Assembly (NCBI GenBank): GCA_023091665.1
Contig: JALJCQ010000017.1
Span: 3,344,501 to 3,408,500, forward strand
Reading direction: 5' to 3'
From: Pythium myriotylum
Taxonomy: Eukaryota > Oomycota > Peronosporomycetes > Pythiales > Pythiaceae
DNA length: 64,000 nucleotides
The position numbers and the translations under genes were made by a program. How positions within the stretch are numbered: position 1 is the first letter of the stretch; every line of letters begins with the position of its first letter. Positions 20,585 to 30,400 of this stretch are shown here, one piece after another. The notes below the pieces were generated by a model. That model was not told the DNA's origin. It searched no databases and saw only the letters and a program-made list of their open reading frames with translations.

Positions 20585-20940
20585 CTTGACTCGATAAATA
20601 CGGGCATCACACGCCCTGCAATCTGACGAGAAAGGGAGGTATTCTCATTATTACAAGTTCTCGCGGGAGGTGCCATCTTTGGAGAAACTTGGTCAAAATC
20701 TCAACACTTAAGTGGAGCCATTCGGGTGGCATCGTGCCGCGGTGGGTTTGCCAGGAGGAAGACACCTGCCCTTCTGGAACGGGTCAAGAATGTGTCTTCC
20801 ACGAGGGACTGTCCACATGGATCCTGTCTCCATCCATTGCCATCAACTCAAGAATGATAGCATTTTACAGTCATTCCAACAGAACCATGAAGACAGGAAG
20901 GTGAACTCTTCCAGAACTGCTGACTATGAAGTCGTTTGCT
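20585..20940. repeat. Dispersed non-coding repeat, copy B
   Basis: This is the partner of 16870-17205, in the same orientation, about 3.7 kb downstream and ~220 bp before the second MATE gene. Divergence is substantial, so the duplication is not recent. Confidence 0.75.
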
Positions 20941-21162
20941 AAAGACAGAGGAGGAAGTCACCATATGTGACTAATCTTCAGCTAGTGTCGTAAGCTCTGA
21001 TTGGCTACTGAAGGACAATGCAATTTTGATTTGCCCTGTCATTCGCATAGTTGGATTCGGTGTAAGCATGGCTAGCTGGCACGATGAGAAGCCCATGGCA
21101 AACAAATGTCAGTTGAAAATTTTCGTCGTTGTCCTCTTCACCACATTCAAGTGCATCAAGTC

Positions 21163-22731
21163 ATGGTCGATCCTACTGAAGAAAGCAGAGATGGGGTCAC
21201 CCCAAGCGAAGAAACCTCCCTCATGCCTTCAACTGCGCTTAAGACGACGAGTCTCCACACCCGTCAGTTCGCGTGGGAAGAATTCTTTTCCCTGCTTAAG
21301 AGCGGAATCCCGCTAGTAAGTAGTTCGTCGCAGCGCCCCCACCAAAAAATGACTATTAACTGGACTGGACTGTGGGTGGACTAGATCGCCAACGCCTACG
21401 TACAGTATTTTCCGTCGATGCTGACGAGCATGATGCTTGGAAAAGTTGCCGACAGCGACCAGTCTGCGAAGATCATCGCGGCCAACACGCTCGCTGGTCT
21501 TGTCCAAGGCATAACAATCTTCAGCTTCACCGATGGCGTCAGCACGGCTCTGCAAACGCTCTTGGCGCAGTCTTTAGGTGCAAAGCAGCTCGCGCAGTTC
21601 TGCGTCTATCTCCAAGCTGGAGCTCTCACGATGGTTGTACTGCTGCTTCTCGCTGTGGTTACAACCATCAGCACTCCCTCCATTCTGAAGTGGCTCGGTC
21701 AGGATCCCGACTTGGCCGATCTCGCGGGCATCTTCGCCGTAATCATTCTCGCGACGACGCCTTTTACCATGATCAACAGCATCACTGAGCTCGCGCTGGT
21801 CGCGCAGCGTCGTACGAACGCTCTTTTCGTCGCGGCCGTCGTCTCGAACGCTGTGAGTCTCCCAGTTGCGTACTGGCTCGGCTTCCACACCTCGCTCGCA
21901 TTCATTGGGGTGACCATCGCCCAAACTCTTGGTTCTGCTGCTCAGAGTGTTGTCCAACTGTACGCCCTGCTGGGCAGTGAGGCGATCGTGAATGGGTGGC
22001 CAGGGTGGCGCGTGGCCGAAGCATGGGATCTCTTGGTCCGTACGCTCCCCCTCGCTGGCTCGAGCACGCTAATGAAGATTTTCATGTCTGTCGGCTTGGA
22101 AGGCGTTTCCTTCCTAAGTGGTTTGCTCCCAAACGCCTCTCAGTCGATCGCGACCAGCAATATCGCCATTGCAGTTATAGCCATCGGGTTCTTTCCGGGT
22201 GGAGGCTTTGCACCTGTTGGGATGGTCGGTATCGCAGCAGCACTCGGGGACGGGAACGTCACTCGCGCCAAGACCAGCAGTCGGGTGCTCGCGGCGACAA
22301 TGCTCGCAGCCTCGGCGCTCAGTGGGTTGGCAGTAAGCTTTATTGTGACTCCGTACGCGCGCAGTTCAACGAGCGACATGGAGGTCGCGAACGCAGCGGT
22401 CACCGTCTTCTTCTCACTGCTCGTGCTCATCCCGCTCGAGGCGTGGAAATCGTGGTGCCAGACCAACATGATCGCCTGCGCCAAGCAGTGGCTCGTCGCC
22501 AAGCTCTCGTTCTTCTTTTTCTTCGTAGTCGGTGTGCCGCTCGGCTGGCTCTTCGCGTCGACGTACCAATGGGGCGTGCTGGGCTTGTGGTACGGACAGA
22601 TCGTTGGTTTACTCGGTTTTGGCGTTGTCGGCACGATCTGGTTCCACACGTTCGACTGGCACCAAGCGGTGACCGACGCCCAAACGGCCACCCACCACCA
22701 CGACCACCACGACCCCCAGAGCCACGCGTAG
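21163..22731 (+). CDS. MATE-family efflux transporter, paralogue (two exons, 499 aa)
   Basis: Exon 1 21163-21315, intron 21316-21384 (GTAAGT..GACTAG, 69 nt, phase 0), exon 2 21385-22731. The intron position matches the first MATE gene: exon 1 ends ..WEEFFSLLKSGIPL and exon 2 starts IANAYVQYFPSMLTSMMLGK. Twelve hydrophobic spans are visible, with the family-typical GVSTALQTLLAQSLGAKQ stretch early in the protein. The C terminus is His/Asp-rich (THHHDHHDPQSHA), a possible metal-binding tail that the other copy lacks. The ATG at 21163 is the nearest in-frame start that gives an N terminus like its paralogue's. Substrate is unknown. Confidence 0.92.
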
Positions 22732-22917
22732 AGCTTTCAACCTACCTTGTTAGCAATAATAAAAACCGACATTGCTACATTTCTCCCAACATGTGTAGCC
22801 ATGTTGAACTTTATCTGGTTCTACTCAGCCCCCGTTCTGATTCCTTCCTGTGGTCCACCTCATTTGCGATCTCTATCAATTGATATCATCATCAGTTCCT
22901 ACCGACTGACTGGTGGG

Positions 22918-22926
22918 GCTCATTCT
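22918..22926 (+). promoter_or_regulatory. INR-type initiator of the Rrp4 gene
   Basis: GCTCATTCT is a perfect INR half-site 26 nt before the ATG at 22952. Confidence 0.6.
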
Positions 22927-22951
22927 TATATCGGAGACCGTCCTACGCCCC

Positions 22952-23848
22952 ATGCAGATCGACGTGCGCACGCGCGAGCTCGCCGACGCCGACGCCGACG
23001 TCCCGTCTCTCCACGGCGGCGACGCGCCCATGAATGACGACGACGACGCGGCCGCCATGGTCGTCGTCACGCCCGGCCAAGTCATCTCGACCGACACGGG
23101 CGCCTTTCTCCGCGGCCACGGCACGTATCTGCATCGCGGGCAGCTCATCGCGAGCGTCGCGGGCGTCGTGGAAAAGGTCAACCAGCTCATCTCGGTGCGG
23201 CCGCTGGTGTCGCGCTACATCGGCGACGTGGGCGACATCGTCGTGGGCCGCGTCTCGCAAGTGGCGAGCAAGCGCTGGAAAGTGGACGTGAACGGCCAGC
23301 AGGACGCCGCGCTGCTGCTGAGCTCCGTGTACCTGCCCGGCGGCGCCCAGCGGCGACGCACGTACGAAGACCAGCTCCAGATGCGCAACTTCTTTGTCGA
23401 GAACGATCTCATCAGCGCCGAGATCCAGGAAGTGCGCTACGACGGCTCGCTCTCGCTCCACACGCGCAGTCTCCGATACGGCAAACTCGAGAACGGCCAG
23501 TTTGTCGCCGTGCAGCCGTCGCTCGTCAAGCGCATGAAGCAGCACATGGTGACGCTGCCCGGGATCAATGTCGATGTGATTCTCGGCACGAACGGGTACA
23601 TTTGGATCTCGCGCAGCATGGCGGCGCTCGACGACGGCGACGAGCCCATGGACGCGTCGGCGGGGTCCATGGAGACGCGCGTTGAAGTGCTCATGCAGAA
23701 GCGACAGCGCCACGCCGAGACGCCGCTGAGCGTCGAGGACCGCAAGAACGTCGCGCGCGTCTATCGTGCGATCCTCTCGCTCAACGAACACTTTCGGCTC
23801 ATCACACCGGAGAGCATCATGAGCGAGTTTGAAGCGCAAGAGAGATAA
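22952..23848 (+). CDS. RRP4: Exosome complex subunit Rrp4 (298 aa)
   Basis: RNA-binding cap subunit of the nuclear and cytoplasmic exosome, which degrades and trims RNA in the 3'-5' direction. The N-terminal domain with VVTPGQVISTD and FLRGHGTY (~36-55) is followed by an S1 RNA-binding domain (about 85-165, IGDVGDIVVGRVSQV). A KH-type domain comes next (~180-225, LVKRMKQHMVTLPGINVDV, then ILGTNGYIWIS). The order N-S1-KH and the length are typical of Rrp4/EXOSC2. It is a single exon. The start at 22952 is favoured by the INR just upstream. The run of Asp at ~28-33 is oomycete-like padding of the N terminus. Confidence 0.93.
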   Translation: MQIDVRTRELADADADVPSLHGGDAPMNDDDDAAAMVVVTPGQVISTDTGAFLRGHGTYLHRGQLIASVAGVVEKVNQLISVRPLVSRYIGDVGDIVVGRVSQVASKRWKVDVNGQQDAALLLSSVYLPGGAQRRRTYEDQLQMRNFFVENDLISAEIQEVRYDGSLSLHTRSLRYGKLENGQFVAVQPSLVKRMKQHMVTLPGINVDVILGTNGYIWISRSMAALDDGDEPMDASAGSMETRVEVLMQKRQRHAETPLSVEDRKNVARVYRAILSLNEHFRLITPESIMSEFEAQER

Positions 23849-23985
23849 AGACCCGAGGAACAAGAGATTGGTTTTCAGAGATTATATGTGGGCTTTATGG
23901 GGAGATGGATATATGCAAGAGAGACCTCCCAGGCCGCTTCGAATTGACTGCTCAATCGATCGCGACACGTTGTCAGACTCTTAGT

Positions 23986-26601
23986 TTAGTGGCAAAGCTT
24001 GTGCTTCTTCTTGTCGCCGGTCTTGCCGTCGCTGCCAGCCTTGGCACCAACCGCAGGCGAGTCGTTGGCCGAGCGGGTCTCGCCGGTCTTGGGCGTGTCG
24101 TAGGCGGTCTGGACAGTGCCCGTCTTGGCCTCCTGGAGCACCTTCTCGGCCGTCTTGACGAAGGCCGGCGCGATCTGCGGCGTGGTGACCGCAGGCGACT
24201 TGGCGGCCTCGGCAGCCTCCTTCTTGACCGTCTCGATGACCTCGGCCTTGGCGAACTTGACCTGCTCCGGCTTGAAGTCGGTGGCCGGCACTTCGACAGC
24301 GATCGTGACGTTACCGTTGGTGACAGCGTCGATCTTCTTACCGCACACCGGCTTGCTCGAGGCGAGGTGGAAGTTGGCAACAAAGTCATCGCTGAACTCA
24401 ACAACACCGAAGACGTTGTCGAAGGCCAGGCACTCAATCACGCGCATCTGCTCCGTCACGATCGTCATGTCGCCGTTGAAGCGCTTGACAAGACCGTCGT
24501 ACGTGGTCTGGATCCACTTCCAGTAGTCGCCCGTCGTGGCGGCCGACGGCTTGATGTTGCCGAGAGCCTTGCCCGCATCCTTGCCCGCATCCTTACCCGC
24601 ATCCTCGCTGGCCGAGTCGTCGCTGTCGTCGTTCGAGCCGTAGGCCGGGCTCTTGATCGAGACCGTCGAGTCGGTCTCGTTGACCACGACGATACCCGAG
24701 TGCGGAGCAACATCAACCGGCGCGGCCGGCGTCGGGCCGCTGGCGCCCGTGCCAGCCGCCGGCTTGGCCGTCGTCGGCGCAGGCGTCGGCGACGAGTTCT
24801 TGAGGCCCTTGCAGAGGTCCTGGTTGCTCAGGATCTGGGTCTTGATGATCGACGGCATCTCGTACGAGTAGCTGTAGTCACCGAGACGCGTCGTCTCGCC
24901 GTACTTCCACATTTTGTCACCGACATCGCTGAAGTACTTGCCGAGCATCGGGTGCTGCGAGGCCTCGACGAGCTTGCCGTCAACCTTGATGTTCATGACG
25001 ATGCTCGAGTCCGGGCCGACGCCGCTGACACCACCGCAGGTCTGCGTGGCCTGCGAGAAGGCCTCGAGCGAGGTCTTGAGCTGGTCGTCCGTGAGCGACG
25101 TGCCGAGCTGGCACTGGTGGTAGACCGTGAGGTACATGTCGATCGCGCTGTGCCACGAGTAGAAGAAAGCATCACGCGGCGAGGCGAAGGTGGACATGAC
25201 ACCGCCGACGGCGTTGTGCACCTCGTTGTGGATACCGAACTGGATATTCTCGAGGAACGTCGCGTAGTCCTTGGAGCGCGTGACGATGTCGAGGAACGTA
25301 CCGAAGCCGGCACCCGAGGGCACAGCGCGCTTCTGGAGGTCGTTACGGAGCATGCAGCCGCACTGCTCCTTGTTGTCGTCACAGTCGTCCGTGAACGGAG
25401 CGCCCTTGACCTGGAAGCCGTTGGTGGTCTGGCCGTTGAAGAGGAGCTTGTCCTTGTCCGAGGTCGGCGCACCGCCGAGCGCCGCAAAGATCGGCGAGCA
25501 CTCGTACATGTTCGAGCACTTCTTGTTGGCCGCGTTCACGTACGCCGTGTGGACATCGTAGTACGGGATCGTGACGCAAGCGTACTTCGGTCCGAGGTCG
25601 CGCAGGTACGACTCGAAGGCGAGCAGCATGCGGCGGTGCCACGCGAAGAAGCCGCACGAGTGGTGGGCCTGGGTCTCGCCCATGGTCTCCAAGTGCATGG
25701 CCGCGAAGTCCTTGGCGACGCCGTTCTTGATCGCGAGGCCGATGGCTTCAACGTAGAGCGCCTGCTCCTGAGCCGAGAAGCTCTCCCAGGCCTTGCGCAC
25801 ACGCGGGGCACCGCACTTGGCGTTGCCACCGGCAAGCGGCTTGTCGGAGTTACCCGAGCCGCTCGAGCTGCCGGGGGTGCTCGGAGCCGGCGAGGCCGAG
25901 CTGCCCGAGCCCGGAGCACCCGGGGTACCAGGAGCGCCTGGGGTGCCAGGGGCGCCTGGAGTACCCGGAGTGCCCGAGCCGCTGCCTGGGGCGCCCGGAG
26001 TACCAGGAACACCCGAGCCGCTGCCCGGAGCACCAGGAGTGCCAGGGACACCCACGCTGCTGCCAGGAGCACCAGGCGTAGCCGGGCTGCCCGGAGTGGC
26101 TGGGTTGCCGGGGGTGGCCGGGCTGCCCGGGGTGCCCGAGCCGCTGCCCGGCTTGCCGGGGGTGCCGGGGGTGGCCGGGCTGCCAGGCGTACCCTGGTAG
26201 CCCGAGTTGCTGCCAGGAGCACCAGGCGTGCCGGGGACACCGACGTTGCTGCCCGGGGCACCAGGCGTAGCCGGGCTGCCCGGAGTGGCTGGGCTACCGG
26301 GGGTGGCTGGGCTGCCGGGGGTGGCCGGGCTGCCCGGAGTAGCTGGGCTGCCTGGGGTGGCCGGGCTGCCCGGAGTAGCTGGGCTGCCTGGGGTGGCCGG
26401 GCTGCCCGGAGTAGCTGGGCTGCCTGGGGTGGCCGGGCTGCCCGGGGTGCCGGGGGTGGCGGGGCTGCCCGGGTTGGCCGGGGTCGGCGTGGCGGCCGGA
26501 GTGTTGGAGTCTCCGTAGTCTCCGTAGTCGAAGTTGTAGCTGCTGGCGGAGGCCACGCTGAGCGCGAGAGCGGCGGTGCTGAGGATGCGGAGGATCTGCA
26601 T
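23986..26601 (-). CDS. Secreted tyrosinase with collagen-like PGSPAT repeat region (871 aa)
   Basis: Copper-dependent phenol oxidase, likely secreted and linked to melanin or wall cross-linking. Signal peptide at 1-20 ([20 protein letters not shown]), then a low-complexity region (~35-245) of hexads of the type [12 protein letters not shown]. The tyrosinase domain follows (~260-530). CuA ligands are H in AAMHLE (~303) and in [16 protein letters not shown]; CuB ligands are in [12 protein letters not shown] (~460) and YSWHSAID (~482). The C-terminal ~300 residues hold a Thr/Pro linker, an acidic/DAGK stretch and an unrecognised domain ending KKHKLCH. The ATG at 26601 is chosen for the signal peptide and the promoter 62 nt upstream; the frame is open further upstream without another good start. 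It is convergent with RRP4. Confidence 0.93.
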   Translation of the reverse strand: MQILRILSTAALALSVASASSYNFDYGDYGDSNTPAATPTPANPGSPATPGTPGSPATPGSPATPGSPATPGSPATPGSPATPGSPATPGSPATPGSPATPGSPATPGSPATPGAPGSNVGVPGTPGAPGSNSGYQGTPGSPATPGTPGKPGSGSGTPGSPATPGNPATPGSPATPGAPGSSVGVPGTPGAPGSGSGVPGTPGAPGSGSGTPGTPGAPGTPGAPGTPGAPGSGSSASPAPSTPGSSSGSGNSDKPLAGGNAKCGAPRVRKAWESFSAQEQALYVEAIGLAIKNGVAKDFAAMHLETMGETQAHHSCGFFAWHRRMLLAFESYLRDLGPKYACVTIPYYDVHTAYVNAANKKCSNMYECSPIFAALGGAPTSDKDKLLFNGQTTNGFQVKGAPFTDDCDDNKEQCGCMLRNDLQKRAVPSGAGFGTFLDIVTRSKDYATFLENIQFGIHNEVHNAVGGVMSTFASPRDAFFYSWHSAIDMYLTVYHQCQLGTSLTDDQLKTSLEAFSQATQTCGGVSGVGPDSSIVMNIKVDGKLVEASQHPMLGKYFSDVGDKMWKYGETTRLGDYSYSYEMPSIIKTQILSNQDLCKGLKNSSPTPAPTTAKPAAGTGASGPTPAAPVDVAPHSGIVVVNETDSTVSIKSPAYGSNDDSDDSASEDAGKDAGKDAGKALGNIKPSAATTGDYWKWIQTTYDGLVKRFNGDMTIVTEQMRVIECLAFDNVFGVVEFSDDFVANFHLASSKPVCGKKIDAVTNGNVTIAVEVPATDFKPEQVKFAKAEVIETVKKEAAEAAKSPAVTTPQIAPAFVKTAEKVLQEAKTGTVQTAYDTPKTGETRSANDSPAVGAKAGSDGKTGDKKKHKLCH
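25870..26500 (-). repeat. In-frame minisatellite encoding PGSPAT hexads
   Basis: This is an 18-nt based repeat, locally organised as 36-nt units. Between about 26330 and 26445 three consecutive 36-mers are identical, while the outer units are more diverged. It lies wholly within the tyrosinase gene and keeps frame. Confidence 0.9.
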
Positions 26602-26662
26602 GTCGAAGCGGTGCGAAGGAAGTAGGACCCGAAGGGGTAAGTCCGGTCTCTCACTCGGTTGC

Positions 26663-26682
26663 GAGAAACTTGGGAAGTGAGA
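26663..26682 (-). promoter_or_regulatory. Oomycete core promoter of the tyrosinase gene
   Basis: The minus-strand TCTCACTTCCCAAGTTTCTC fits INR plus flanking element with one extra base, 62 nt before the ATG. Confidence 0.6.
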
Positions 26683-28692
26683 CCGAGAGAGCTGCTCGCA
26701 TTTGCAGACGCGGGAATCAGCCGCGAGGCACGACGCGCGTGTCGCTGGTCGCGGGTGGCTGCTTATGGACCGGATCTCGAGCTCCAATGCAGTGGAGAGA
26801 GGGGCGAACCCCCTCCTTGAAGATATTCCACGTACGACGCCACGATCAAAGCGGATTAAACTCCATACCGTCCGGTGGTCAGTTGTCTCGTCGTGAAACA
26901 GTGGAAATTTAGAATCCGTATAGAGAGGTATTGAGTCTATACAGTTATTTCTGACTCGATTACCATCCAAAATGGAGCTGTCGGTGTCTCACATTATCAA
27001 CTGTTAGAGGTAGCCACGGTCGCAGATGAGTGGAATCGGCGAGACCGCCAGAAGACGCGGTCTTGCTTGAGTCTCACATGGAGGGCCTTTGGTAATCGCG
27101 TCTTGAGATCAGATCCCAGCGGTCAATCGACACCCACGACGCCGAGGGACCGCGCCTCAGTCGTCGGAAAGGCCGTGGTGTGTGAACGAGGGACCCTCGC
27201 TGCACTGGGTACGAGCGGGTGGGCGAAGCTCGCAGTAACGGTGGCGCGATGGATGCAAAACAAAGCTCAGTCCTCCCCGTTCGCATCTGTTGCAGAGAGT
27301 GCAGCGACAAGCCCCTCCTTGATCTTGAACATAGATCAGGGAGATGCGCGGCTGCAGACAATCCGCCGTTAGGGTCAAGCACGACACCGCCCCTGGCGTC
27401 GCGTTGACCTGTTCGCACTCAGCAGCCGCAGCCTCGGACCTCGCCATCGTCTCGTCGCCGATGGGTTGTAGCTATTCGATCCGCGAGTTGTAGCCATGGA
27501 GATCGTCGTTCGCGATCAGCGCAAGTGCGTCGAGGCCACAGATGTGACTGATCATGAGACGGATCCTTGAAGAGACTGGAATCTTCCGACCTGCGACTGC
27601 AACCTCATGCAGCGAGTGGATCGTTTGCGAGCGAGGGGGCTCGGGTCGTCAATGCTGGCGCCAGTAGAGAGCAAGCCCGTCTCAATCGGCGATAGCCAAC
27701 TGGACTCATGAAGGGCTACAACGTCCAGCTCGACTTCACGACCCGCTGTCCTCGCAGCGAACGCAAGTGCTCTCATGCCCTTGAGTGCCTCGTGTAGTAG
27801 AGTTGGCCGCGTCCTCAGCAGCACGGACAGCAGGTGGCGCCTCTGGGTTAACAGCCTGCGAAAAAGTGAGAAGAGGGACAACAAGATAGGGATCTTTGCC
27901 CGAAAAGATACCATCAATGTGGTCAGAAGCGCCTCGCCACGTATGGATTGACCTCAGGCGCGATCGCCAGTACCTCAACGGCCACTTTGGCTGTCGTAGG
28001 CATTCCACACTCCAGTCCTTGTGCCTGCGAGCGGATCCGTCGATCGATCCTCACTCATTTGTCCAAACGACGGAGAGCTTTCGTCGTGCCGTCATTGTAG
28101 TCGGAGCCTCTTTGGGAAGGATGGGTATGAGATACGACGCGTTGATGGACGGTGAGTTCGTCAAAGGAAGCAGTGGGCACTTGATTCCGCTGTGATTCGG
28201 GGCTCGAAGCCCGGCGTGATCTTCGTGGTTCATGGGGTTGTTTGTGACACACATGGAAGGGGTGAGCAAGGGAACCAGCAGATCACGCTCTCGGTCGAGC
28301 TGTTGATCGAAGGACTCGCACGGTCGATCCCACGGATTACTTCGCTGTGGTGGTTGGTAAGCAGATCCGCTCGCGAGGGAGCTCTTAAGGAGCGCCTTCT
28401 GACGTTTTCACAGCCTGCTGCATGTGATCACCTTGTTTACAGAGTTACATACTCTGTATGTAAACTTCACGTGCAGCTCCTCGGCGTGGCTGATTACCTC
28501 TAGGCGGTCAACGCATGGAAGCAGCAGCGTCCGAGTGATCCTGCGCTTCCGGCGTCGCGAGGAGAATGTCTTTTGAGATCACGAAGAGTCCTTCTGGCTG
28601 GTGGATCTGATCCCAGGGCATCTCGCATGAGAGCTCTCAGATCACCTCATCGCGACCACAACACACGACCGGAGGACCTTACTGCGTGAAGA

Positions 28693-29236
28693 GAGACCTC
28701 AACGAGTGGCGGCACTCTACTGAGGTCTCAGGTAGTGCGCATGGTCCCCAATGTCACTTGGTGTTCCTGTAAGGACATGCTTTCACGTGGGTCCGTGGAT
28801 TCCTTGAACGGATTAATCCGAATCCGTTGAAGAGACCCACGGGAATTACTCGAAGCGTGATAAAACGCTGAGCTCGTCACCATCGCACTCGACAGTCGGT
28901 GAGCACACTCAGCGACTCGGTTCTCACGTCTTGGACGTCCGTTCGATGGCGAATTCGACCTCCAAGTCGGTCGGGCGTCCATTATCACACATTGAAAGAG
29001 CCATGTCCTGCGATAACTCTCACGAACCGGAGAGTCGACGCGCCCAAGCGTGGTGGATGACTGGGAATCCACCAACACCGTGAGTAGCCATCATCGGATG
29101 ACTGGCTGAACGCAGTCATCCATCTTCGTCTCCTAGCCGGCGTCGGTCTCACCCATTCCTCCGACAAAAGTTTTGTCCGAGGAATGGGTGCCAGCCCCTC
29201 AGGCCCCATGGGTTTTGTCACAAACCCCATGGCCTG
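28693..29236. repeat. Hairpin-dense tract
   Basis: At least seven foldbacks occur in ~540 bp: 28693-28729 (GAGACCTCA arms), 28787-28840 (GTGGGTC arms and an inner ACGGATTAATCCG core), 28868-28925, about 28930-28970, 29052-29073 (GGTGGAT arms), 29096-29121 (GGATGACTG arms), then the abutting pair 29151-29189 and 29200-29236. Most have a few mismatches, so they look older than the perfect pairs elsewhere in the window. Confidence 0.75.
29151..29236. repeat. Decayed twin palindromes
   Basis: The first foldback is ACCCATTCCTCCGACAAAA against its complement with one mismatch and a 1-nt loop. Ten bases on is a second one, built on CAGGCC and a CCATGGG core with several mismatches. It has the same side-by-side layout as the perfect pairs at 17.5, 54.9, 58.4 and 62.5 kb. 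Confidence 0.7.
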
Positions 29237-29580
29237 GATCTCCACGCTCGCCCAGTCCACGCTCGCCTGTCGGTTCTCCGTGGTACTAATCTCCATGCTG
29301 ACTCGCTCCCTCTTGGTCTGCGCTTCCAAGCACCACGAAGCAGAGCATTGTCTCTTCCATTGTGCCTATCCCATTTCGCCCTGCGCCGTCGAGGCAAAGC
29401 AAAGCGGAATACAGAGAGCCAACGCGGCACACGAAGAGGAGCGTTCTTTTGATAGAGTAGTTACGGCACTAAATAGAGCAGTCTTCCATGACCACGACAC
29501 GCGGCTGCCCAGGATTAGAAGGGAGGAGGATCTAAACGAGATGACCATCGAACAAAATCGGCGCGTTTGGGGGTCGACGC

Positions 29581-30400
29581 TTACTTGCGCAGGCGACGCA
29601 CGCAGTTCTTCTTGGTCGGGGCAGGCGCCGGAGCCGGAGCAGGAGCCGGAGCCGGAGCTGGGGCAGGGGCAGGCGCCGGGTTGCTGCCGCCCGACGAGCC
29701 GCCCGAGGAACCGCCGTTGCCGCCCGAGGAGCCGCCGTTGCCGCCCGACGAGTTGCCGCCCGAGGAGGCACCGCCCGAGCCCGAGCCAGTGAGCGGAACG
29801 CAGTTGACTATAGAAGAAGAAGCAAAGCGAGTCAGCGAGGCGAGTTCCTAGAGATAGAGAAAGAGAACGAGAGAGAAAAGACTCACCGTAGACCTGGTAG
29901 GCCTCGACGTGGACGCCGACGTACATGACCTGGAGGCGCTTGGCGTTGGCGCACTTGGCCTTGTCGACCTTGATCTTGCCGACGTTGTTGCCCTGGCAGT
30001 CGTCGTTCTTGAAGAACTGCGTGTCGTCACAGTAGGCCGCACAGGCGCCCGGGTGGCCCCACGGGAAGTCGACCTCGTCCGGGAGATCGTAGGGCTTGCC
30101 CGTGAGCAGCGTCTTGCCGCACTCCTTGTTGGCGCCGGCCATGTCGATCTTGACGTTCTTGTACATGAAGTCGCGCAGGTCGCCGCCGTTGAGCTCGGTC
30201 GTGAGCTTCTTGACGCCCTGGTAGCCCGGGATCGAGGCCGCGGCGCCCGTGAACTTGGTCGAGTCGATCGTGCCGATGGGCGAGTTGCCGTTGTAGAAGC
30301 CGTCGGGCCAGTACGGCGCCGGCTTGTTCATGTTGGAGTGGGCGTCGGCGACCGAGAGGAGCGTGGCGGCGGCGGCGACGGCGAAGAAGGAGCGGAGCAT
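29581..30400 (-). CDS. Secreted LPMO-like protein with Gly/Ser and Ala-Pro linker (two exons, 246 aa)
   Basis: Exon 1 30400-29887, intron 29886-29808 (GTGAGT..CTATAG, 79 nt), exon 2 29807-29581. The signal peptide ends ..LLSVADA and the predicted mature protein starts with His (HSNMNKPAPYWPDGF). A second conserved-looking His is in FPWGHPGACAAYCD, and an aromatic end MYVGVHVEAYQVYG follows. N-terminal His plus an internal His and a late Tyr is the histidine-brace pattern of lytic polysaccharide monooxygenases; oomycetes have their own LPMO families (AA17 among them), but I cannot assign one. Exon 2 adds a GGS/GGN linker and an (AP)n run, ending KKNCVRRLRK, perhaps a wall-binding tail. The copper role is inferred. 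Confidence 0.75.

Larger units (their letters stand above)
19381..21162. other. Gene-poor stretch with retroelement debris
   Basis: It contains a degraded RNase H-like fragment (19560-20210), a small hairpin at about 20210-20238 (GAAGTTGAG..CTCAACTTC), and copy B of the dispersed repeat (20585-20940). Nothing else is supported. Confidence 0.55.
26683..29580. other. Gene-poor stretch ending in a foldback-rich tract
   Basis: No intact gene is supported. On the minus strand between about 27480 and 27900, short pieces such as GLDALALIANDDLHGYNSR and GMRALAFAARTAGREVE hint at a decayed ankyrin-like gene; this is weak. From 28690 to 29240 the sequence is dominated by hairpins (annotated separately). 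Confidence 0.45.

Noticed and set aside
23905..26625. Long plus-strand open frame (906 codons) opposite the tyrosinase gene
   Set aside because: It is the antisense shadow of a GC3-rich gene with a repeat region; it has no domain, and the minus strand carries the signal peptide, copper motifs and promoter.
27480..27900. Ankyrin-repeat gene on the minus strand
   Set aside because: Only two short resemblances in different frames, with stops between. It is mentioned as weak debris but not annotated as a gene.
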